This document shows positions 12,501-23,971 of a DNA stretch of 64,000 nucleotides, one piece after another. Below the pieces are notes generated by a model that saw nothing but the letters and a program-made list of their open reading frames with translations, did no database searches and had not been told where the DNA came from. The DNA is from Cerioporus squamosus (Eukaryota; Basidiomycota; Agaricomycetes; Polyporales; Polyporaceae), in contig JABYQS010000075.1 of NCBI GenBank assembly GCA_022592435.1, positions 62,001 to 126,000 on the forward strand. The letters are read 5' to 3'. A program made the translations under genes and the position numbers. Position 1 is the stretch's first letter, and each line of letters begins with the position of its first letter.

Positions 12501-12789
12501 TGAGATCGACCCCGAGTGCGAGGCCGCGGTGGCGACGCTCGCGCAGCTCAGCCTGCAGCAGGGCAAGATCGACGTTGCCATGCGCATGTTCGATAGGCAG
12601 TCGCAGCTCGCTCGCAGTGAGCCCGAGTTAATCAACGCGCTAACCTACCAATACGTGAGTCTTGCCCCTATCGACCGTTGTGTTTCAACTCACTTTGCTC
12701 CGCTTCAGGCTACGGAGGCGCAGGTGCAGTTCATGAACGTGTACCCCGACATGGCAGCCCAGCTTGGGCAGATGGCGAGGATGATGTGA
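9512..12789 (+). CDS. TOM70: Mitochondrial import receptor TOM70
   Basis: Ten exons: 9512-9782, 10852-10898, 10952-11246, 11308-11417, 11467-11530, 11584-11964, 12017-12212, 12266-12346, 12399-12654 and 12709-12789, joining to 593 residues. An N-terminal anchor (about residues 23-41, [20 protein letters not shown]) is followed by a Lys-rich linker and TPR repeats: [53 protein letters not shown], then [16 protein letters not shown] and [12 protein letters not shown]. The segment ending in [15 protein letters not shown] is the central loop seen in fungal Tom70. Family knowledge: Tom70 is an outer-membrane receptor that takes hydrophobic carrier precursors from Hsp70/Hsp90. Start 9512 puts the anchor at the usual distance; an in-frame ATG at 9434 would add 26 residues. 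Intron 1 is 1069 nt, about twenty times the local norm. Confidence 0.93.
9783..10851 (+). other. Oversized first intron of TOM70
   Basis: The intron begins gtgagt at 9783 and ends cttcag at 10851; both ends are fixed by the flanking TOM70 frame ([13 protein letters not shown]). The inside is not obviously a gene. One frame at about 10009-10224 reads like diverged coding sequence ([20 protein letters not shown]) but is not open further and matches nothing I recognise. I found no terminal inverted repeats or poly-A tail. It is probably an old insertion. Confidence 0.7.
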
Positions 12790-13305
12790 GCGATCGTCAC
12801 GGCGTTGCTCAGAGTCTCAAGACGTCGGAGAGAGGTGGAGATGGACTAGTCCTCGTTGGTGGACCGCTATGTTTACTTCGCGCATGCTATGTGACTTGCT
12901 TAAGCATATTCTACCGTAATCCCGCCCTAAAATACATCCTCACTCGCTCTTGCTTTGCCTGCTCATCATGCCTGTCGTTCCTACCCTGTCACCATGACTG
13001 AGCCGACACAGATGATGGCGAGATCTGCAGAATGCTGTGGCGGCAGTGATGATCCCGTTGTCCAAGTCCGAGATCAGGGCATACCGGACTCGACGGAGCG
13101 CGCCTGACGGCGTGCCCGGTTCACTCTGCACCACCACTACTACCACCACGCCCTCACGCTATTCACGACCTCAACACTCTCGAATTCTCGTGCTGTACTC
13201 TCATTCTATAGCGATAGCTCTCGTTTGATTCTTCTTCCTCTCTGTATCGCCCAATCCGACAACAAGCAAGCTATACCACTCACGAAGACTCACACAATCA
13301 CGATC
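12790..13305. other. Intergenic, 516 bp
   Basis: Holds the TOM70 3' flank and the promoter of the next gene. A short ACC/ACT-rich run lies near 13130-13150. No gene was seen. Confidence 0.6.
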
Positions 13306-15512
13306 ATGGATACCCCGGGCTCATCGACACCACCAGCCGACGACTCGCCCAGCAGCAGCCAAGCGAAGCGAAGGCGACAGGTCGCCTTCTACCCGAACAT
13401 GAATGCGTCCAACAAGCCCCAGAAGCCGTTCAGTCGCAGCGCGGCGAAGCGGGAGAGCGTCATGGCGCTGGGCAGCATCGAGTACCTCCAGCACTACTTC
13501 ACGAAGACCGGGATCGCGTCTGACACCGAGTGCGTGTTCTCCCCTGTTTCTGCTGCACGTTCTGTCCGAGCGGATGTTGAGGTGCGTGCTGCAGTCCGTC
13601 GAAGAAGAAGGGGATGGTTCCCGCGATCGGTGGGCTCGCCACCCTCAAGAACAGGCCAAATAGAAGCCCGTCGTTCGTGCTTCCCCCGTCCCCGGCGATC
13701 CCGCAGAGTGTACAGCCGACGTTCCCGCCGTATGTTAAGACGTTCGAGACGGACCCGGAGAGCCTGCGGGCGGGAGTCATCGAAGACCTCATCGCCGTCG
13801 CATCCGGATGGAACCTCGATCCCTCACAAGAACAACCGCCAGAGCAAGACCCCAACCTCCTCGGGGTGGGCGAGAAGCACCGAGGGGGAAACGTCGATGT
13901 GCTCGAGCTGCTCAAGACGACGACCCGCGCCGTCCGCGCGGTGCGGAACTACCTCGTCTCCCTCCCCGACGACTCGTCCGTGCCGCAGACCCGCCCGCAC
14001 TTCCGCCCGCAGACGCTCTCGAGCGCCCCGCTGCCCAAGCGGCAGGTCTCGCAGCCAAACTCCCCGCACGACCCGCTGACGCGAATACGCGGGCGCGCCC
14101 TCGAGGTGCTCGCGGTGCTGCGCGAGCTCGAGGAGCGCGCGCGGCTCCCGCTCGACCACGACGCGTACGACGCACAGAGCGACCACGGCTCGTCGTCGAA
14201 CGATACTGCTCCGGGCCCGGCGTCGCGCGGTACGTCCCCCTCCTCGCATCTGGAAGAGCCTGAGTTCTTGGATGCGGACACGTCGGTCTCCATCTCATAT
14301 GTCGACGTAGGTGGCCGGCAGCGCCAGGTCCCCGTCTGGGACGACGAGAACTCGGACTTCAACAAACTGAGCGAGGAGGAGCGCGAGAAGCGGGAGCGGT
14401 GGGACGAGCGCCTCGTGCTCGGCGGAGGGTGGTTGTACCAGCAGGATGTCCGGATGGAGGACCTGGCACGCGAGCGCGAGGTCGTCCGCAAGTACCTCGA
14501 GGCTGTCGATGAGGTTCTCTTTGGAGGGCCGAAGGAGGGAAAGAGAGGATGGGAGCGGGAGAAGGAGCGCATGGAAAGGAAAGAGAGAATGGATCGGGAA
14601 GCGCGGTCGAAAGGTCGTAGAGTGAGTGCTGGGGACGCCATCAGCGGCTCTGGCGAGGGCTCGGCGAGGGGCAAGCGGCGTGTTGTGTCCACGGGCATGC
14701 TGGATGCGATGAGGAGCATGGTCGTGACGGAGGAGCCCGAGGAGATGGAGTCCATCGATGAGGAAGAGGCGATTGACGATGACGACCTGCCTCCGTGGGC
14801 GAAGCGGTCAACGTTTGTGGGCGATGACTATGGTATGCATTTTCCCCTTTCATTCTACTGCTATGCTGATCGTACGGCTAGGTCGTCTTCATGCCCTCCT
14901 AGTGGCTCTGTTACCAGCAGACCTTCTACGACTACTGCCCATGTCCTCCTCGGACCACTCGGAGATTCTCCTCGCACTATCATCCGGCCAGATACTCTGC
15001 AACGCGTACAACACCGGCGTTCGACGATCACGACAGCCGTGGGGATACGTAAGCAGGGACGCCATCCACGACATCGCTGCTCTCGAAGAGTCCCGAGCCG
15101 CAGAAGGCACCGAGGGTAGCAAGCGCGGCTGGACATTCCGGCGCACCGACAACTTGCGCTTATGGGCAGCGTGCGTTCTCTCTCTCACTGATCTACTCGT
15201 ATTGATCTCGGCGGCTGACGACATCCACGCAGTGCGCTGAAGCTGAGGTACTCTCTGCCCATTGTCATGCCCAGCAGCAAACGCAAGGAAGGGCAGGGGA
15301 CCCGTCCGGGCACCCCCGCACAAGGAGGGACGACGCCGCTTGCCTCTCCTTCCGCCTCGGCCGTCGCGTTTCCGCCCTCGATCACGGAGGACGCAATCAT
15401 ATTCGATGCACCCATGGTCGCTCGCCTGGAGGACGGCTGGGAGCAGATGCTGGAGAGAGTAGTCTTCCAGTGGGTGGACGCCGTGGTGAGCGAGCGCAGG
15501 GGAGAACGGTAG
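13306..15512 (+). CDS. Conserved fungal protein, possible CH-like C-terminal domain
   Basis: Exons 13306-13529, 13595-14832, 14882-15170 and 15233-15512 give 676 residues. The N-terminus (AKRRRQVAFYPNMNASNKPQ, then SIEYLQHYFTKTGIA) is basic and looks conserved. The middle is Pro/Ser-rich and then highly charged, with a likely coiled coil around SEEEREKRERWDERL and GWEREKERMERKERM. The acidic linker EEEAIDDDDLPPWAKRSTF leads to a helical C-terminal domain: LHALLVALLPADLLRLLP, LLALSSGQILCNAYNTGV, then WTFRRTDNLRLWAAALKLRY. That order (size-limited acidic linker, GQILCNAYN, NLRLWAAALK) resembles a calponin-homology-like fold, but this is pattern memory, not proof. Function is unknown to me; a cytoskeletal or polarity role would fit a CH fold. 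It lies 174 bp upstream of a tRNA gene. Confidence 0.72.
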
Positions 15513-15686
15513 CCCTCGTGCGGCAGTCCGTGTCTTTCGTGTTGGATGTACATGTGTCGTGAATATCGTTGTCATCGGGATCCCAGCGGATCCAGCCCAT
15601 AGCAGTTAGAACTTGGTTAACGAAACGACTGCAGTGAAAGGAGGCATATACCATGATATAGAACGCTGCTAGAAGTACGCAGTATG

Positions 15687-15758
15687 TCCGATATGGTGTA
15701 ACGGCTAACATTACCGCCTTTCACGCGGTAGCTCGGGGTTCGATTCCCCGTATCGGAG
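15687..15758 (+). tRNA. tRNA-Glu(TTC)
   Basis: The 72-nt sequence folds as a cloverleaf: a perfect 7-bp acceptor stem (TCCGATA with TATCGGA), D arm with TGGTGTAACGGCTAACA, an ACCGC/GCGGT anticodon stem with loop CTTTCAC (anticodon TTC), and T arm GGGGTTCGATTCCCC. The B box GGTTCGATTCC is canonical. There is no intron. T runs at 15778-15781 and 15788-15792 would stop Pol III. A 9-bp inverted repeat (15676-15684 with 15759-15767) extends the acceptor stem into leader and trailer. Confidence 0.97.
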
Positions 15759-16393
15759 TACTGCGTAAAGCTGACTGTTTTCCTTCCTTTTTACTACCAC
15801 ACATGAGTAGCTAAAATTACCTTCCTCCTCCTCCTCCCTGACCCCCGGCAACTGTGTATCGACCCGGAGGTTAAGGATCCCAACGGCACTCACAGCGGGA
15901 GCCAGCGAAAGTTGGAAGACTTGGTTGGTGAGAAGAGCTCAGTCTGAGTGGCAGGCTTTCAAGACTTCCAAGTTCAACCGCCACGACCTTGGTCATCCGC
16001 GGCATTCAAGTTTCATGGACGTTCAACGTTCAACGTTCGTTCCTCGGTGATAGCCCTTACGGAGGGTGGCCTGAATGGTTGAAGAAACTCGCCATGAGAC
16101 GCATTCCCGGCCCAGCATAGATGGTAGTTCAGACCAATGCTTATTATTGAACTGAGACTCGGAAGCCCGCACATGCGAAGCATGCCTCGAAAGGGGATTG
16201 CGGATCGCTCTCCGTCTCACGCTCGCCGGGATGGACCATCCCACACTCCCGACGTCGCCATAGCATATATAGTACGGAAGTGGGCACGCCCCTATAGCAG
16301 GAACATACCCGCAACTCGCAGGTTACTCATCCCTTGACGGTGCTTGAATCATCCTGGTTGCGTTCCAGCTTCTTGCACTACGTCCACCGTGCC
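15759..16393. other. Intergenic, 635 bp
   Basis: Contains the tRNA trailer and terminator and the promoter of the hydrolase at 16394. A short tandem gttcaac run lies near 16020-16036. No gene was recognised. Confidence 0.6.
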
Positions 16394-17706
16394 ATGGGGA
16401 AGACAAGCAGCCTGCACATCCTCCACGACACGGGCCCTCCGGCCCTTGAGGGCAGCACGACCTACACCACTGTCGTCTTTATTCACGGCTATGCGTGGCA
16501 CAGCGGTGAGCTAACTCCTATCCAAGTTTCGCCGTGCACTGTGATCGCGAGGCTCCTTGAGACCTGTGAAGGACGCTGACGGTCGCCACTGGCACAGGTA
16601 TATTCACAAAGCTCCTGCCGCTCGCTGGAGCGAAGAACGCCCGCCTAGTCCTCGTCAATCGACGCGACTACCCAGGGGCGACCCCCTACACTCCCGAGGA
16701 GCGCATCGTGCTCGAGGGCGCGCTCAAGAGCGACCCCGCCACCGCCCGCAAGCAGCTCCTCGCATACGCAAAGGAGCGTGCACGGGAGGTGTACACCCTC
16801 CTCGCGCAGTTCGTAGCAGACAACGACATCCCACCAAGGCGGCCAGAGCCTGCGAACGAAGGCGGGATCGTGCTCGTGGGGTGGTCCTTTGGCACGATCT
16901 GGATGACCTCTTTGCTCGCGAACGTTGCGTCCTTCCCAGTCAACGACGTCGAGCTCGGCAAGTACATCCGGCGCGTCATCTTACACGGTGAGTTCTCCTC
17001 CATGCGCCTCGATCACGAGTGCTGGTCCGACCGCTGAATTAAATTCCGCGCACTGGCAGACCCGCCCTACCACATCCTCGGCTTCCCGCCCCCCGCGGAC
17101 CCGTATAACCCGCTCAGCGACCCCGCAATCAAGCCTGCAGACCGCACGCGTGCGTTCGCGAACTGGGTCAGCGGGTACTACGCCCACGGCGCCACGTCCG
17201 ACACGCTCGAGCGGCGCACCCCCCTGGCGTCCCCGCCTCCGACGCTCTCCACGCTCACCGACGCGGACCGCGCGGCGGCATTGTACCCCGCGCCAGGTGA
17301 CCCGGGAGGCTCGGATGCCCTGCTGCTCGTGGGCGGTATCCAGTCTGGCGCCTTCGCAGCCTTGTTCGAACGTGCGATCGCCCTGCCGACGTCTCAAGCC
17401 GAGAGTGAGGTGACAGACGGCTGGGCGGATGTGGAGGTGCGCAATGTGTGGTGCGATCGCTCTGTATGGGAGATGCCTTGGAGTGTGTGGCATCTGCGCG
17501 CGAAACTCGAGAGTGAGAAGAAAGCGGGGAAGGCTCTTCGGGACGTGACCTTGTTGCGGCTCAGAGGGGCTAACCATTTCGTGAGTCCATGCGACACCTC
17601 GTCAATCTTCAGAGCTGACGTCGATGTGGTCGGGTAGGTGCACTGGGACGAACCGGAGCGGGCGCTCGCAGCCTTCCTTGCGAGCAAGTCGGAGACCGAC
17701 CAGTGA
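16394..17706 (+). CDS. Alpha/beta hydrolase A
   Basis: Exons 16394-16505, 16598-16987, 17060-17580 and 17638-17706 give 363 residues. Alpha/beta-hydrolase features are the early strand plus oxyanion loop VVFIHGYAWHSG, the nucleophile elbow VLVGWSFGTIW (Ser in GWSFG), and the late catalytic-His region RLRGANHFVHWDEP. A possible acid lies in VEVRNVWCDRSVWEM. No signal peptide is seen, so it is probably cytosolic. It is a paralogue of the hydrolase at 23972-25253: same intron positions (after HGYAWHSG, after the RRVIL strand, after NHF) and closely matching segments such as RDYPGA, ALYP-PGDPGGSD and WVSGYY. Two flavin monooxygenases lie between the copies. The substrate is unknown. Confidence 0.88.
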
Positions 17707-17804
17707 GAAGCAGTAACGATGTCGTGGATGTCATTAAGAAGTCCTAGGTCTGTATAAGTTAGTAAAATGTACAGTACGATGTTCGACCTGCCAAATCGTC
17801 GTTT

Positions 17805-20102
17805 TTAGATCCCTTGCACCGCATCGCCGTCGGGCTCGACACTTCCGGTGCTCCCGAACTTTAGCGGCGGCGACTGCGTCTTCGCATTCTTCTCCTTGTA
17901 CTCGGCGGGATACACGCCCCATCCCTGCATGATGAAGAACAGCCTAGAAGCAGATCACAATCAGCGGGATGTTCAGCTCGTCCGAGAAAAACTCGGAGGA
18001 CGCACCACTTCAGCCTGTCCAGGCGGAAGATGTGGAACAGCAGCAGCCAGATCGCTGTACAAAGTTCGGTAAATGTTCCTAAATCAGAGGAGAGGAAGAG
18101 CACGCACTAAGTTCCATGTACGTGAAGAAGCTCAGCGCTCCTCCGCGTGCGCCGGACTTGACGAAGCGGATGACGTCCACCCACAGCTTCATGTCCTTGG
18201 GCGTCGGTCGCGCGTCGGGATCCATGAGGAAGGTGAGCAGTATCCGCATATCTGGAAACCCGTCAGCGTGTTGGTGGACGATATGAACAGCATCTACACG
18301 TACAGATTCCGATATGGCTAAGTGGCAGAAGGGGATGATCAGCAAACGAGGCAAGGCGAGCCAAGAACAGGCGTGGTCAGACTTACAAGTGCCCACTATC
18401 ATGATCGGGAGAATCAGTCATCAGCAATTGGACAGAATACGTATGTATGCGGACTTACACAGTGCCGATGGCGTTCTGGTATGCCGAGTTCGTCATCAGG
18501 ATTGACCAGTCCTCTGTCGAGAAGTTCTGCAGATAGAGGTTCGGACGCTGGAGGCGAATCAGCAAGCGGATGTGCACGGTTCAGAAAGGGACGCACCTCA
18601 TAACCTTCGGGGAAGAGGTCATCCTTACAGAAGGTGATCTCAGGCTTCTTGAAGCCGGTAGCCAGAATCACGACGTCGCCCTTGATCTGGAGGGTGTGTG
18701 AGGACAACGAGTTTTGCGTCGAGATACGACTGATGACGCACCTCCTTCTCCTCCTTGCCCTCTCCGGGCTTAGCCTCTCGCCCACGCACCTTCACGCGCA
18801 CGCCATCTTTTGTAAGTCGCTGGATGTCGCAGCGGACGTAGTCACACTGCCCTCTCTTGACCTGACCGACGAACTCGTCGTTGACCACCGGCGTGCTCTC
18901 GAAGATCCCGAGATGAGCGGGGACAAGTTCCTTGGCGCCGCGGTAATTCCAGGCGGCGATGATCTTCTCCCAAACAACCGACAGAGGCATCTCCCGTCCG
19001 AAAGGTTGCGCAGCAATTAACGTGTCGAGGACGATGTTGCGAGGAATGATCCACTGCCAGATGTCTCGTTAGCGGCGATAATGATGCTGCATGCATGATA
19101 TCACTCTACCTTGTCGTCGCGAGCAAGCATGGTGCAGTGCTTCGCGCCCTGCTCGAGCGCAGTCTCGACAGCCTCTACGCCGCTGGCGCCGCTTCCGATC
19201 ACGATGACATGCTTGTCTTTGAGTTGCGCGTTGTCGAGCTCAGACGAGTGGATGACCTCGCCCTGGAAGACCTCTTCTTCGTCACCTTCGTGCTTCTCGG
19301 AACCAGGATCGGAGGTGTTGTCTTCGTGCTGTGGCATGCCAGGGAACTTGATTCGCATGGGCTGTCCGCAAGTGCCGATCGTAACGACCACAGCGTCGAA
19401 CTCGCCGTCCTCGCCGTTGTTGATGATCCATTTCGACTGCGAGTGTGCGGGATCATTCTTGATGTGCTCTCCAGTTCCCGGCACGCGCTTGACAGAGGTG
19501 ACGGGGGTGTTGAAGCGCGTCCGAGGTTCTAGCTGGTATTCCTTCCAGATGCGACGAATTTCTAGCATTCGCGATGTTGGTGTCGGGCGAACACGGAGTA
19601 CGGAGGAGACTACTCACCGGATAGAATCTCATCCCTGTGCGGGAACGTACATGACCAGAGAACGGCAGGATGGAAGCGGTACAGCAGGGAGTTGAGCTGC
19701 AAGCCGGACGTCTTGTTGACATGGGCCCATATGCCACCTAAGAATAATGAATAGACATTCGAGAATGGCCGGAGAAGGGGCTTACCAACTTTGTCGTCTT
19801 GTTCGTAGATCACAACGTCGAACCCGTGGGCTATAGCATGCGCAGCGCTGGACACGCCTGTGAGACCCGCCCCGATTACCGCAATCCTGCCCTTCGGATT
19901 CTTCGGGTATTCGGGGGAAGGTGGCGGAGGCTACGAGAACGAGAACGAGTAAGAAATAGCGGAGGACCCACGGTAGATGTTGAGAGCTTACAGGTTTGAA
20001 CAACCAGATGATAACGTGCTGCACGAGCACGTAGAAAAAGTTGAAAACAACGGTGAACCAGTAAAAAGGAGAGAGATACTGCGCGTAGCTGTGGGACGTC
20101 AT
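17805..20102 (-). CDS. Flavin-containing monooxygenase, membrane-anchored
   Basis: Twelve exons: 20102-19992, 19930-19786, 19737-19618, 19561-19110, 19053-18742, 18686-18597, 18547-18459, 18395-18387, 18317-18304, 18251-18108, 18054-18006 and 17943-17805, giving 557 residues. An N-terminal hydrophobic helix (FYWFTVVFNFFYVLVQHVII) precedes the FAD-binding RIAVIGAGLTGVSSAAHA, the FMO-like KFPGMPQHE, the NADPH-binding HVIVIGSGASGVEAVE, and DVVILATGFKKPEI. The C-terminal region contains AIGTVGHFHIGIYMRILLTF, which can only be read by including exons of 9 and 14 nt. Family knowledge: class B FMOs use FAD and NADPH to oxygenate N or S atoms or do Baeyer-Villiger chemistry. Substrate unknown. It is convergent with hydrolase A (98 bp between stops) and may work in the same pathway. 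Confidence 0.9.
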
Positions 20103-20950
20103 GAAGGGAGGAAGAAAGTGGGGAAGTGAGCGGCGATACTGCGAGAGTCTTTATATATACTCAGACTCAGAGTGCAGTCGTCAGGACGGGAAGCATGTGT
20201 TACTTACCATGCTGCCATCAGTGCCATGACGTCGAACGTAGGTGCGCCTTCCAATGACGTCACGCGTCTGACCGCGCTAGCTTCACGTCCTCTCTGGTTT
20301 CCTGAACAGAACGTCGGAGAAGTTGACGACAGCCATGCAGGTAAGTAAATCGCGGTCCATGTCGCGTCCTGCGAGTATGGGCCACAACTCGTCTCCGAAG
20401 ACGCGAACGTGTCCGAAGTACTGCGCGACAATGAGTACTTACTGGTATGTCCATTGAGCCTGTTCGACGACAGCGTTGATGTGTGACGCGCTGTACTAGT
20501 ACAATGTCTCGTAATTGGTGTTGGTACTGGCGTAAGAAAGAAGGGACTCGACGATAGGGAAAGTGGATTGACTGATGTAAAGGCGCGACGGTGGTCGCCC
20601 CATGCGTGAAGCCCTGCCCTAAAGCTCCGGCTCGTCGGTCCGTTCCATATCCATCTGTATAAGGCAACGTTGACGCCCGACGTCCTGCCAGTGCCGCAAG
20701 GGAACGTTCATATGTAGGTTCGTTCATCCATGGCCAGCGGGTGATTATTCATTGTATCTCATGTCGTCCGAGCCATTTTACGTGCGGCATTTTCACGTAC
20801 AAAGTCCGCAGGTGCAACCAGCTCTCCAAAGCGGGCACAAGAGGGATAATATGTCTACATACATACATGAGCTCTCGTACTTATAGTACTCCAAGCTGTC
20901 CGTCCAACAGTCACATAACGAAGAGATACAAAAGAAGGGCGCATGGTCAC
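20103..20950. other. Intergenic, 848 bp
   Basis: Promoter of the FMO on its left and 3' flank of the FAD monooxygenase on its right. A 155-codon minus-strand frame at 20260-20727 shows no motif and biased arginine content; I do not count it as a gene. Confidence 0.55.
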
Positions 20951-22511
20951 CTAACGAGGTTTGCATCGCGTCCTCTCCGTCCCCACCGCTTCCACGAGCT
21001 TCTCCCCACCCTCTTCCCACCACCGCTCAACAGCCTCGTCCGCATCGTACCCGAATTGCGCCACATTCTTGTCCTCGTCCGCCCACTGGTTCGCATTGCC
21101 CGCCTCCCAGTGCTCATTGTTTTCGTGCGCAGCTCGTTGCAGCTCGGCCTCGGCCGCCCGGCGCATGTCCGCATCGCGCTGCTCCTGCTCGGGCCCGTCC
21201 GGCAAATGGAAGATCTTCTGGTTCAGGCGCGACTGGCGCTGCGTCTCCGCCGTGCGTGGCAGCCTGAGGTCCTCGTATGCTTGCAGGAGCGGCTTGAGCT
21301 GCGCGGGGGAAGTGAGGCGCGAGAGCAGGTTGCCGAGCACGGCCGCGTCTTCGATCGCCATGGCGGCGCCTTGGGCACGGTATGGCTAAGGAGCATGGCA
21401 TCGGAACATGTATGAGGGTTAGCGGATAAACGAGAGACATACCAACATGGGGTGGCATGCGTCGCCGAGGAGAACAACGCGGTATGATGGATGGATCCAG
21501 GTTTGAAGCGGCTTACGGTCCATGAGTCGCCACTTGAGCGTCGACTTGACGAAACCCAGGATCTTCCGAACGCTACGACGAGAACAGCTCAAGATATGCG
21601 ACGACCCAGGTCATAACAAATGCGTACCGCGGCTCATAGTCGGCAAAGTCTGCACGCATCTTGTCCGCGCTCCCTTCAGCAGACCAGGACTCCACGGAGT
21701 CGTCGTCCGGATGCAACAGCACAAGGTTGTACTCTTGCTTTCCCCTCTGAAGCGGCCTTGTCAGTCTGTACGCACCAAGCGATCCCAATAAAAAGCTCAC
21801 GATGTTGTATCCCATGACATGCCGCCCCGGACCCATCCACCCCGTCATCTCGGGGGTCTCGACCAGCTCCTTCAGCTCTGGGTCAGAAGCGAGCAAGCTC
21901 GACGGTATGATCGCACGGTACGCCGCATCCCCGGTCGGCTCCGCAGGGTTCATATGCCCGAGCACGACGCTCTGCGCCAAGCTCTTCACGCCGTCCGCCC
22001 CAAGCACAAGGTCCCCATGCACGACCTCCCCGGACGCTAGCGTGATCGAGGGCGCGTCCGGGTCGACGCTCACGACCGCCGCCTTGAGCCGCAGCGTCAT
22101 GAACGGCGCCGCGAGGTCGAACAGCATCTTGTGCAGGTCCGCGCGGTGGACGTGGTAGTACGGCGCACCGTACTTGTCCTCCATGTCCGTCCAGCGCGTG
22201 TACCCGACGCGCTCCCCAGTCGCGTACCGCCGAAGCACGATCGCATCGGGGCGGACGCCGACGGCCTCGAGCGCGTCGCCCGCGCCCCAGCGGCGGAGCA
22301 GGCGCGAGACGTTGGGCGTGACCTGGATGCCTGCGCCGACCTCGCCGATGGCGCTCGCCGCCTCGAACAGCGTGATCTTGTGCCCGGCCTGCCCGAGACA
22401 GTGTGCGGCGGCGAGACCGCCCATGCCGCAGCCTATGATGAGGATATGGAGTGGGTGCCCGGTCTTGCGGCCGTCGTAAAGCGGTGTGTGTTCCGTGTGC
22501 ATGGCAGTCAT
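20951..22511 (-). CDS. FAD-dependent monooxygenase, salicylate-hydroxylase type
   Basis: Exons 22511-21801, 21746-21628, 21572-21443 and 21385-20951 give 464 residues. The three group-A motifs are present: the Rossmann ILIIGCGMGGLAAAHCLGQ with a following LFEAA, the DG motif VLGADGVKSLAQ, and the GD motif VVLLGDACHPMLPYRAQGAA with AIEDAAVLGNLL. The N-terminal part also has the salicylate-hydroxylase-like GAGIQVTPNVSRLLRRWG. No signal peptide or transmembrane segment. Family knowledge: these enzymes use NAD(P)H and FAD to hydroxylate aromatic rings, sometimes with decarboxylation, in aromatic catabolism or secondary metabolism. An earlier second ATG four codons in is an alternative start. It follows the FMO on the same strand. 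Confidence 0.92.
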
Positions 22512-23971
22512 GGCGGAGGGACTGAGGAGGGCGGGATGAGTGGCACGGAGATCGGGCGAGTGCGGGGTAGATATAGTGTCGAGGAGGTGAAACGATTAGA
22601 CTATACTGTATACCCTGTGCGCTCGACATGGGCCCCGAAAAGAAACTCGATGTACCATGCTAGTGCGAAGAGCGTCACGAAGGATCGTAACGAGCTGATC
22701 GGTCGCGAACACTCACTGCCTTGCGCTAGCTGGCGTGCGCTCCATCCATTCATTCCCGCCTTCGAGCAATACCGCCGGGAGAACATCACATCGGGCGGGG
22801 AGCTTGGATCTGGACCAGTACGAGCCAGTACGTCAATGACAATCCTTGAGTTCGTGAGGCCGCTTATGAAGGGGATCAACGAAGTTCTGCTCAAATGATA
22901 GTGAGCACTTCAACATGAGTAGATCCGGGCTAGGGAGGACATACAGGGGTAGGAATATGCTCGAGCCGGCAGCTGGCAGCTGCACGCTGGCTAGGATCCG
23001 GAGGTCATGGGACCGCTCGTTGCAGCCCCTCCGCCGCGTCACTTCAGACTTTGCCATGCTCGCCGGTCGATCATCGAGTTTTAATCGGGGTTCTCTTCGG
23101 CTGGGAATGTCTCGACCATATGCGGCTCGTGCGGTCACCGACTTACGCAGGCCGTACGTGTCACTCTCGATATCTCCGGCGCAGCACTGGTCTGAGTGAA
23201 CCACAGCGAGGTTGCTGAGCAGTTCAGCGTATCTGTGAGTAAGCCATGAGTACTTACGTGAACATCAGGATATAGCGCGTCGCGACTTTTGCAAAGTAGT
23301 GAGGGCTGACGCGAGTACGAACCCACAGTCGCATGACCCTGCACTCTGCGCTATCACGCTAAGGGTAGGATAAACTTACTTGCGAAAAGGTCAGCTGCAT
23401 GCCCAGGCAGCAGCGGCCAGCGAGAGAAGAATCATACTCCTCGCTTATTAGTGTAACAGAGACGCTTAACCAAGACCATGAGGAGGGGGAAGGACGAGGG
23501 ATGTCGATGAGGTTAGAGAGCAAGTGAAGTTATTGAATGTCGGTGCTGCTTTCAACTCCTACTTCGCTGGGCGTCTGCATTGCCTTTGTAGGACAACAGC
23601 TGCGGCCCGCTCATCCGGCCACTTCAGGGCAGGGCTTCACTCGTTGTCAGGCTGGTTCTGCTCAGTGCTGGCAGGTCAGTGGTTTGTACGCTTCCTCCTT
23701 CCTACTACTTCGGCTCTATGATCCCCGAAGTCCGTACGATTGAAAGAGACGGCACCAGGAGCGGAGCATGAATTTCCGCAAGTCTCGAGGAGGCTCATAC
23801 ATTCGTCCGATCCGTGCATGCTCAGCAGGAACAATCTACTCGGGCTGAATACTATGTGAGGTCAGTACGCCATAACTCGAAAACTTGATGATGACCGATG
23901 CTACATAGTTTTCTGAGCCCATATAATAGGAGTTGGCGACTCCCGGACCTGACGAGTTGTCCCCATGATGG
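22512..23971. other. Intergenic, 1.46 kb
   Basis: Promoter side of the FAD monooxygenase, then a long stretch with only short unrelated frames. No repeat, RNA gene or exon chain was found. Confidence 0.5.

Noticed and set aside
20260..20727. 155-codon minus-strand frame
   Set aside because: Arginine-rich, no motif, no exon partners; looks like a chance frame in the FMO promoter.
22131..22898. 255-codon plus-strand frame
   Set aside because: It is the antisense shadow of the FAD monooxygenase; the minus strand has intact FAD motifs and splice signals.
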